Of a DNA stretch of 32,158 nucleotides, positions 27,224 through 32,158 are shown piece by piece. Numbering within the stretch: the stretch's first letter is position 1; the number at the start of each line of letters is the position of its first letter. The stretch covers positions 1 through 32,158 of the forward strand of contig CAKRUB010000030.1 in NCBI GenBank assembly GCA_934402375.1. Reading direction: 5' to 3'. The position numbers and the translations under genes were made by a program. The notes under the pieces were generated by a model that saw only the letters and a list, made by a program, of their open reading frames with translations, ran no database searches and was not told the DNA's origin. This DNA comes from an uncultured Acetatifactor sp. GTDB taxonomy: Bacteria; Bacillota; Clostridia; Lachnospirales; Lachnospiraceae.

Positions 27224-27232
27224 ATTATATCA
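27224..27232 (-). promoter_or_regulatory. Extended -10 promoter of the rnhA operon within a palindrome
   Basis: On the minus strand the sequence reads TGATATAAT, a perfect -10 with the extended TGn element, and no good -35. It lies about 45 nt before the rnhA ATG. The palindrome ATTGAT-tat-ATCAAT (27220-27234) covers it and could be an operator. Confidence 0.5.
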
Positions 27233-27265
27233 ATTTTCCCGCAAGAATGCTACACCTATACGCAG

Positions 27266-27291
27266 AAAAAGTGCGCCTGTTCAGCGCACTT
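27266..27291 (-). terminator. Intrinsic terminator of the GGDEF gene
   Basis: An 8-bp GC-rich stem, aagtgcgc (27269-27276) and gcgcactt (27284-27291), with a 7-nt loop, is followed on the minus strand by five T. It lies just after the stop of the GGDEF gene and before the rnhA promoter, separating the two units. Confidence 0.8.
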
Positions 27292-27305
27292 CTCTTTATC
27301 TCTGT

Positions 27306-28967
27306 CTAGTTCTTTGCAGAATAGAATGCGAAATCGTTCTTCCCGTTCTTCTTTACCTGATACATTGCATCATCGGCATCAATAATGAGCTGTTCCACAT
27401 TCTCCGTATCCTTCGGGTAGGAAGCGATACCAATACTGCCGCAGATCTTTGCCTTGTTCCCGTTCAGTGTGAACGGAGAAGTAAACACCTGACGACACTG
27501 GTATGCAGTCTTTTCCACAATCTTACTCTGGCTGCTCTCCAGAATAATTATGAACTCGTCACCGGCATACCGGTATGGCGTCAATATCTGGGATTCCATT
27601 TCCTTCAACCGGGCAGCCACCTGGGTAAGCGCTTCATCACCCGCTGTATGCCCCAGCGTATCATTAATCTTCTTAAAGTCATCGATGTCAATCATGATAA
27701 CCGTACAAGGCTTCTTCTTTTCTACAAGAGCTTCAAGGTCTGCCATAAACTTACTTCTGTTCGGGATTCCTGTCAGGAAGTCATGCTGTGACGCAGACTC
27801 CATGATCTTTCTGGAACTCTCCAGCTCATTCATAAGCAGGCGTCGCCTGTAATTATCGATCATTGCCCATACAATCACAACAGCAAGCGTCGCAATCAGA
27901 ATACAGCCCGGAATCAACGCCTCCCGGTTTCTCTCAAAAAAGCTGGTTTTACGGTTAATGATTTCCGTACCCTCTGGCAGAACAGACATTTTTATGCCAA
28001 ATTTCTGCATGGCGAGCGCATCAACGCAATAGGTCTGGGCGCTGTCCTCTGCAACTGCAATACTCGACACCGGCTTGCCATTCATAATATCAACCGCCAT
28101 CTGTGCAGCCAGTTCTCCGGATTTATGCATCGACACCACATTTCCTCCGAGAATACCTTCACCAATACCGCCCTCTACCATTCGCAGCGCCGGTATCTTT
28201 GCGCACTCTACGATCAACCGGATCGCCTGCTGGTTCGTATAATGCCTGCCATCCGCATCCTCCGTCATGACAATGTATATCAGAATCGTATCGTCAGACA
28301 AATTTCCAAGACTGTAGCGGATGGAAAAGTTCTTTGATTCCGAGGTGTTGATCTCGCTGAACTCCAGATCTGGAAATTTATCTGCATAGCTGTAAAAGCG
28401 CTTTCTCTCTGCCTCTCCGGTGATGCTGTCGTCCAGAATGGCAACCACCTTTTTTGCATTCGGATTGATCATAAGTCCCAGTTCGATATTCTTCTCCACC
28501 GACAGTCTTTCGAGAACTCCCGTAAACTGCTGGGTTGCAACTGCTTCTGCTGCCAGCTCCTCGTCATTGATACCCTCAAATACCATCGGAATTCCCGCAA
28601 AAATATCGTCCTTATATTTCAGCGCGAATTGCAGCGCTGCATCATCTCCCAGAATAATCACATCGTAGGGTTCCACCATGGACATCATGTAGGCAAGATT
28701 TTCATAGAACAACTGCAGTGATTCCTCTGTGTCCACCCGCTTTGTGTCCATAAATTCATAATCCAGTGTCACGTCTTCCCCAAATACATCCTGAAATCCC
28801 TCAATCTGCATCTGCACCTGATCCCATGCATAGGAATAAGAACTGATGAACAAAACCCGTTTATCCTCATCAGCCGCCTTCACTGTCTGCCCCAGTAAAC
28901 CGCAGAAAAACAGAACACACAAAATCTGCAGTATCCCCATTTGCAATACCGTTTTTATCTTTCTCAT
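27306..28967 (-). CDS. Membrane diguanylate cyclase-like protein with periplasmic ABC-type binding domain
   Basis: 553 residues. A signal peptide (1-31, ending VKA) leads to an extracellular domain (about 36-320) of the ABC_sub_bind/periplasmic-binding type, with KRVLFISSYSYAWDQ, ILGDDAALQFA and GIPMVFEGIND. One membrane helix lies at about 350-370, then a short coil, then a GGDEF domain (393-550). The signature is AGDEF (468-472), a variant often active; DIDDFKKINDTLGH and DAMYQVKKNGKN are well kept. The RxxD inhibitory site that should lie upstream of the signature is absent (SQIL), so there is no product feedback. It probably makes cyclic di-GMP in response to an external ligand. No EAL domain. 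It has its own promoter and terminator. Confidence 0.9.
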   Translation of the reverse strand: MRKIKTVLQMGILQILCVLFFCGLLGQTVKAADEDKRVLFISSYSYAWDQVQMQIEGFQDVFGEDVTLDYEFMDTKRVDTEESLQLFYENLAYMMSMVEPYDVIILGDDAALQFALKYKDDIFAGIPMVFEGINDEELAAEAVATQQFTGVLERLSVEKNIELGLMINPNAKKVVAILDDSITGEAERKRFYSYADKFPDLEFSEINTSESKNFSIRYSLGNLSDDTILIYIVMTEDADGRHYTNQQAIRLIVECAKIPALRMVEGGIGEGILGGNVVSMHKSGELAAQMAVDIMNGKPVSSIAVAEDSAQTYCVDALAMQKFGIKMSVLPEGTEIINRKTSFFERNREALIPGCILIATLAVVIVWAMIDNYRRRLLMNELESSRKIMESASQHDFLTGIPNRSKFMADLEALVEKKKPCTVIMIDIDDFKKINDTLGHTAGDEALTQVAARLKEMESQILTPYRYAGDEFIIILESSQSKIVEKTAYQCRQVFTSPFTLNGNKAKICGSIGIASYPKDTENVEQLIIDADDAMYQVKKNGKNDFAFYSAKN

Positions 28968-29006
28968 CTTTTACCGTCCCCTGAACACACATATATATCT
29001 AGTACC

Positions 29007-29034
29007 ATTGTACCACGTTTTGCAAAATATTCAA
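29007..29034 (-). promoter_or_regulatory. Predicted sigma-A promoter of the GGDEF gene
   Basis: On the minus strand, TTGAAT (29029-29034) and TACAAT (29007-29012) are 16 nt apart, giving a leader of about 33 nt before the ATG at 28967. Confidence 0.55.
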
Positions 29035-29102
29035 GCCTTTTCTGTCACGACTCTATTATTTTATCATACAATACCATGAATAAATTGTCAAAGGAGATTC
29101 TT

Positions 29103-30002
29103 ATGTATTATTTCATCAACATTATACTACTAATCATTGTGTTTTGTATACTATTTAGTTGTATTCGGCAAAAAAAAGTTGAAAAAGTAATTCGACACAT
29201 GACCTGTTCCGAAAAATGTCGGTTGATTTCTGACATTCTTTCTCCACTTGGCTACTGCTACAGCAGCGACTGGGACATCATATCCACCCGCAATGACGCC
29301 TGGCAGGGGGAAATTGGCTACCGCGCCTTTTTTGATAAGGCCGCCTTTCATTTCAACATGTCCTTCGACGCGCTTCCGGTTTATTTCCACTACAATGGTT
29401 CCACATGGCTGATCGAGCTGTGGAAGGGGCAATACGGCGTCAGCACCGGCGCCGAGGTCGGAGTGTATCGCGCCGATGGTATTCTTCCCGAATCCGAATT
29501 ATCTTCTGCTCTATTTCATACCGTGGATGCCGAACAATATTTTCCGATGTCCTTCACACTGCGCCACAACGGAACGATCATCGCCAGAATCTGCAAGAGC
29601 ACATGGTGGCTCACGGCTTTTCTGCCCGGCATGTACAGCAAGCCATCCAACCTGACTCTGGACGTCTCCATCTGTTTTCCCGATGCCGCCATGCAGGAGG
29701 CTTTCTGCAACAGTCTGATTGCCTGTAACGTCCCCTCACTGTACTTCCACTGCCGCGGTACGCGCACGCATATCCACTATACCGACGGCTGCCCGCTCTC
29801 TCCTATCTGCCCCGAAAATGTCTCGCTCCTGCGGCGCATCAGAATCCGCTGGGTGAATTTCTCAAACCGGCTTTCCTGTCATCTGTACCGGCATCTGACA
29901 CGCCATTTCTGCTGCACACTTGACAAAATTTTATATCTCTATAAGCTGCTTCCCTTTGCCGTCCGCCGCATCCTTCGCTGTATGAAAGGAGCCAGACATT
30001 AA
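29103..30002 (+). CDS. DUF4474 domain membrane-anchored protein
   Basis: 299 residues from the ATG at 29103, chosen because AAAGGAG lies 6 nt upstream; the open frame extends to 28941 without a site. One N-terminal membrane helix (about 3-23) is followed by the DUF4474 domain: SPLGYCYSSDWDI, TRNDAWQGEIGY, WLIELWKGQYG, TGAEVGVY, then FPMSFTLRHNG and WWLTAFLPG. These blocks match what I recall of DUF4474, a family of unknown function common in Clostridia. The C-terminus is a basic helical stretch. The last stop base is the first base of the next ATG (TAATG), so both are translated together. A TACAAT -10-like element is upstream (29067-29072), but the -35 is weak. Confidence 0.85.
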   Translation: MYYFINIILLIIVFCILFSCIRQKKVEKVIRHMTCSEKCRLISDILSPLGYCYSSDWDIISTRNDAWQGEIGYRAFFDKAAFHFNMSFDALPVYFHYNGSTWLIELWKGQYGVSTGAEVGVYRADGILPESELSSALFHTVDAEQYFPMSFTLRHNGTIIARICKSTWWLTAFLPGMYSKPSNLTLDVSICFPDAAMQEAFCNSLIACNVPSLYFHCRGTRTHIHYTDGCPLSPICPENVSLLRRIRIRWVNFSNRLSCHLYRHLTRHFCCTLDKILYLYKLLPFAVRRILRCMKGARH

Positions 30003-30874
30003 TGAGCAGTCATTCCCGTCTTCAAAGGGCTTTCCGAAACGCCCCCACGCTCCCGCTGACCTCCTGCAGCCGCTTCTGCCTTTTCAGTGACTGCCACCGG
30101 GGCAACGGAACAGCAAACGATAATTTTCTGAAAAATCAAAATCTTTACTTCACTGCCCTGAAGCATTATTATGCAGAGGGCTTCACCTATATCGAGCTCG
30201 GTGACGGCGACGAGCTCTGGGAAAACAGGAGGATGAGCCAGATCATCGAGATCCACAACAATGTGTTCTGGCTCCTCTCCCTCTTCTACCGCCACAACCG
30301 CCTTTATCTGCTCTACGGAAACCATGATCTTGAAAAAAAGAAGCCCGGATATTCTGACCGGGTCTGTGATACCTATTTCTGTACGGACACGCAATGCTGC
30401 GAGGAACTGTTCCCCGGACTTCAGTTCCACGAAAGTCTGATTCTCAAGGACTGTGAAGGGCATCAGCTCTACCTGACTCACGGTCATCAGGCTGACTTCT
30501 GGAATTCCTCCGTTTGGAAGCTTAACCGCTTTCTGGTCCGCTATCTCTGGCGTCCGCTGGAGCACTTCGGTGTGCTTGACCCGACCAGCGCCGCAAAGAA
30601 TTACAGCCACAAGGATCTGATTGAAAAACGGCTGACCGACTTTGCCCTATCGACCGGCATTCCTCTCATCACCGGACATACGCACAAGCCGAGACTCAAC
30701 CCTTCCGACCTTTCCTACATGAACACCGGAAGCTGCGTGCATCCACGCTGCATCACCTGCATGGAATTAACCGGCCCCCAGCTCACACTGGTCAAATGGA
30801 CCTGTGACACAAAAAAGGACAGAACTCTCTTTGTAAGCAGAGAAATCCTGTCCCATGCAACACTTTGGGAATAA
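30002..30874 (+). CDS. Metallophosphoesterase (calcineurin-like)
   Basis: 290 residues. All metal-binding motifs of the calcineurin-like family are present: Asp30-x-His32 (FSDCHRG), Gly-Asp68-Gly-Asp70 (ELGDGDE), Gly-Asn107-His108-Asp109, His160-Gly-His162, and Gly-His226-Thr-His228. There is no signal peptide. The second block departs from the usual GDxxD by a tight GDGDE. The family includes phosphodiesterases, nucleotide and UDP-sugar hydrolases; LpxH-like proteins are the nearest by motif spacing, but lipid A is not expected here, so the substrate is open. Its start overlaps the stop of the DUF4474 gene by one base, so the two probably act in one process, perhaps at the inner face of the membrane. 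Confidence 0.9.
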   Translation: MSSHSRLQRAFRNAPTLPLTSCSRFCLFSDCHRGNGTANDNFLKNQNLYFTALKHYYAEGFTYIELGDGDELWENRRMSQIIEIHNNVFWLLSLFYRHNRLYLLYGNHDLEKKKPGYSDRVCDTYFCTDTQCCEELFPGLQFHESLILKDCEGHQLYLTHGHQADFWNSSVWKLNRFLVRYLWRPLEHFGVLDPTSAAKNYSHKDLIEKRLTDFALSTGIPLITGHTHKPRLNPSDLSYMNTGSCVHPRCITCMELTGPQLTLVKWTCDTKKDRTLFVSREILSHATLWE

Positions 30875-30906
30875 GCATAACCACCGGCCAGACCGGTGGT
30901 TATGCT
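30874..30906 (+). terminator. Terminator of the DUF4474-phosphoesterase pair
   Basis: A perfect 14-bp stem, agcataaccaccgg (30874-30887) and ccggtggttatgct (30893-30906), has a 5-nt loop and begins on the last base of the stop codon. The T tract after it is short, so strength is uncertain. Confidence 0.7.
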
Positions 30907-30923
30907 TTCTGAATTCTGAGGCT

Positions 30924-31046
30924 TTATACAATCCCCTGAGCAGTCATAGCAGCTTCTAAGGTGTCCGCAGATTTACTGGTATTTTGAGGTCGTTTGTATA
31001 TCACGTGTATAGAGTAATTGTCGGATAATTTCGATTGAATGCACAT
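30924..31046 (-). pseudogene. Possible small gene remnant (40 codons)
   Basis: The 212-nt gap between 30875 and 31086 contains, after the terminator, a 40-residue minus-strand frame from the ATG at 31046, ending TLEAAMTAQGIV-stop. It has no ribosome binding site, and a TAG lies four codons upstream. The composition looks protein-like, so it may be the 3' end of a lost gene. Nothing else was seen in this gap. Not recognised. Confidence 0.2.
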
Positions 31047-31086
31047 TTCACACTACACATAGTTGCATCTCTCATCTCAAACTCAA

Positions 31087-32046
31087 TTATTTAATCAACA
31101 CACAGACATGATACAAAGTAGTCTCACAACCATTTCTATTATGAAGAGTTTTCATTACTCGAATATCTGAATAAGGAAATTTTTCAATCATAAATTCATC
31201 ATCAACTGATTTTAAAGGATAAATATACTGATATTCTTTTATGTGCTTGGAATATTTTTCACAAAACTTACTAAAATCGAATACACTAACATATGATAAT
31301 ATTATATTAAACATATTTCCAACCGTATCGTATCTGTAGATTTTATCTATATGATTATCCAAGTAATTGGTATTGAGACTGTCCAGATTTAATGCTTCAA
31401 TTATAGTTACAGGCAAACCATCTTCTTCAATTAAAATATCAACTTCACCAGGGCATTTCCCAATAGACGATAATCCTCTTCTGCCTTGATCTATTACATC
31501 ATACTTCGCCATTTTTAGCAAATCTCTTATAAAGTCATTTCTTTGATTCTCTGATCTTGCATAATATGTTGCATTTGACTGCAATTTAACACATGCTGAT
31601 AATAAATCATTTAATATTGTTTCTTTACTATTCTTTCTTTTTTCTCTTCCCCTTTCCTTCATTACATTTTCCAATTTATCCCATATTAAGTTAAACTCAT
31701 TTTCAATGTTCTGTTCTTTCTTTTTCAACTCAAGATAATGCTTCTTATTAGCATCATCCTTTTCAAAGGAATTAAAATATTGCCTTTTCCATTGTCCAAT
31801 TCTCTTCAAATCCTTTTTTATTTCAGCGTCGAAAATATCATCTTTAACTTTCTTATATAATTGCGCCTCTCGAAGTACCATCCGAATAGCTGCACATTGT
31901 TTTGAATTTCCCTTTTCTGCCTCATTTTCCAGTTTTTCATATAAACAATAATATTGCTCAATATTTCTATACTTTTCTAATTGCACCTCAATATTTTCTC
32001 TCTTTTTTCTATATTCCACCATCTCCTCAAGCATAGCCTTTATCAT
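31087..32046 (-). CDS. Coiled-coil plus PD-(D/E)xK-like nuclease protein, probably 5'-truncated
   Basis: 319 residues from the first ATG. Residues 1-145 are a highly charged coiled coil. Residues 155-255 look like a restriction-endonuclease-type core: Glu166 (ENQRNDFIRDLL), GRRGLSSIGKCPGEVDILI with Glu201/Asp203, then TIIEALNLDS with Glu217, then YLDNHIDKIYRYD. The lysine of the canonical ExK is absent (EAL), perhaps moved or lost. The gene is visibly AT-rich compared with all neighbours. The same frame continues upstream of the ATG through GQSTDIYA to about 32085, where a stop appears only inside the putative IS end, and no good ribosome binding site precedes the ATG. It is therefore probably the 3' part of a longer gene. 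A defence role is inference. Confidence 0.6.
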   Translation of the reverse strand: MIKAMLEEMVEYRKKRENIEVQLEKYRNIEQYYCLYEKLENEAEKGNSKQCAAIRMVLREAQLYKKVKDDIFDAEIKKDLKRIGQWKRQYFNSFEKDDANKKHYLELKKKEQNIENEFNLIWDKLENVMKERGREKRKNSKETILNDLLSACVKLQSNATYYARSENQRNDFIRDLLKMAKYDVIDQGRRGLSSIGKCPGEVDILIEEDGLPVTIIEALNLDSLNTNYLDNHIDKIYRYDTVGNMFNIILSYVSVFDFSKFCEKYSKHIKEYQYIYPLKSVDDEFMIEKFPYSDIRVMKTLHNRNGCETTLYHVCVLIK

Positions 32047-32086
32047 CGCATAAATATCCGTACTTTGTCCTACAGGTATTATATAA

Positions 32087-32158
32087 TGGTCTCATAAATT
32101 AAGACACTTTTTCGGACAGTTTTTAATGAATCTGATATACTTAAATCAGTACGAAAGA
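32087..32158 (+). mobile_element. Putative left end of an insertion sequence, cut by the window edge
   Basis: From 32087 the sequence starts with TG and reads TGGTCTCATAAATTAAGACA, a form like the terminal inverted repeats of IS3-group elements as I recall them. No transposase frame is visible within the remaining 72 bases. The change coincides exactly with where the upstream coding frame of the 31087-32046 gene is lost. The other end is outside the window, so this stays tentative. Confidence 0.4.

Noticed and set aside
1..32158. CRISPR arrays, tRNA or rRNA genes
   Set aside because: No regularly spaced repeats, no tRNA-like cloverleaf with CCA or T-loop consensus, and no rRNA segments were seen on either strand.

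Overview
The window looks like chromosomal DNA of an anaerobic gut-type Clostridia, most likely Lachnospiraceae. The reasons are moderate GC, strong AGGAGG-type ribosome binding sites, short intergenic gaps, many lipoproteins with a C-terminal-Cys lipobox, and family choices common there: a 1417-residue tandem 2-hydroxyacyl-CoA dehydratase activase, DUF4349, DUF4474 and DUF4825-like proteins, a PreP-type M16 protease and a MetA acyltransferase. No tRNA, rRNA or CRISPR array was seen.

Left part (1-9.5 kb, all minus strand). A histidine phosphatase is followed by three lipoproteins in a tight operon: a propeller-like protein, a solute-binding protein, and a lipoprotein fused to a DUF5808-like membrane domain. 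Upstream lie a GH31 glycosidase, a DUF4825-like protein, an AlkD-type DNA glycosylase and a DUF4349 lipoprotein. The GH31 gene is bracketed by two same-orientation copies of the 3' end of the DUF4825-like gene, and the copy at 4507-4554 is only a remnant. A 140-bp element bounded by perfect 16-bp inverted repeats and containing nested stems, including a GNRA-capped one, sits between the AlkD and DUF4349 genes.

Middle part (9.5-19.1 kb). A minus-strand series runs rhomboid-like membrane protein, sigma-70-like protein without region 4, 139-residue unknown, PreP-like M16C protease. It diverges from the plus-strand activase, and back-to-back promoters are readable in the gap. The activase ends at a bidirectional terminator.

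Right-middle part (19.1-27.2 kb). A minus-strand operon reads rnhA, rluF, ligA, metA, SNF2 helicase, small coiled-coil protein, with overlaps or gaps of at most about 63 nt. It starts at an extended -10 promoter and ends at the shared terminator. MetA carries Glu111, which predicts acetyl-CoA rather than succinyl-CoA as donor.

Right part (27.3-32.2 kb). A membrane GGDEF protein with a periplasmic ABC-type binding domain diverges from a translationally coupled pair, a DUF4474 protein and a metallophosphoesterase. After their terminator the DNA becomes visibly AT-rich and accessory. It holds a possible small gene remnant, then a coiled-coil plus PD-(D/E)xK-like protein. The reading frame of that protein continues upstream of its first ATG until it meets what looks like the end of an insertion sequence at 32087. 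It is therefore probably a 5'-truncated gene, and the best candidate in the window for a damaged defence or mobile-element function.
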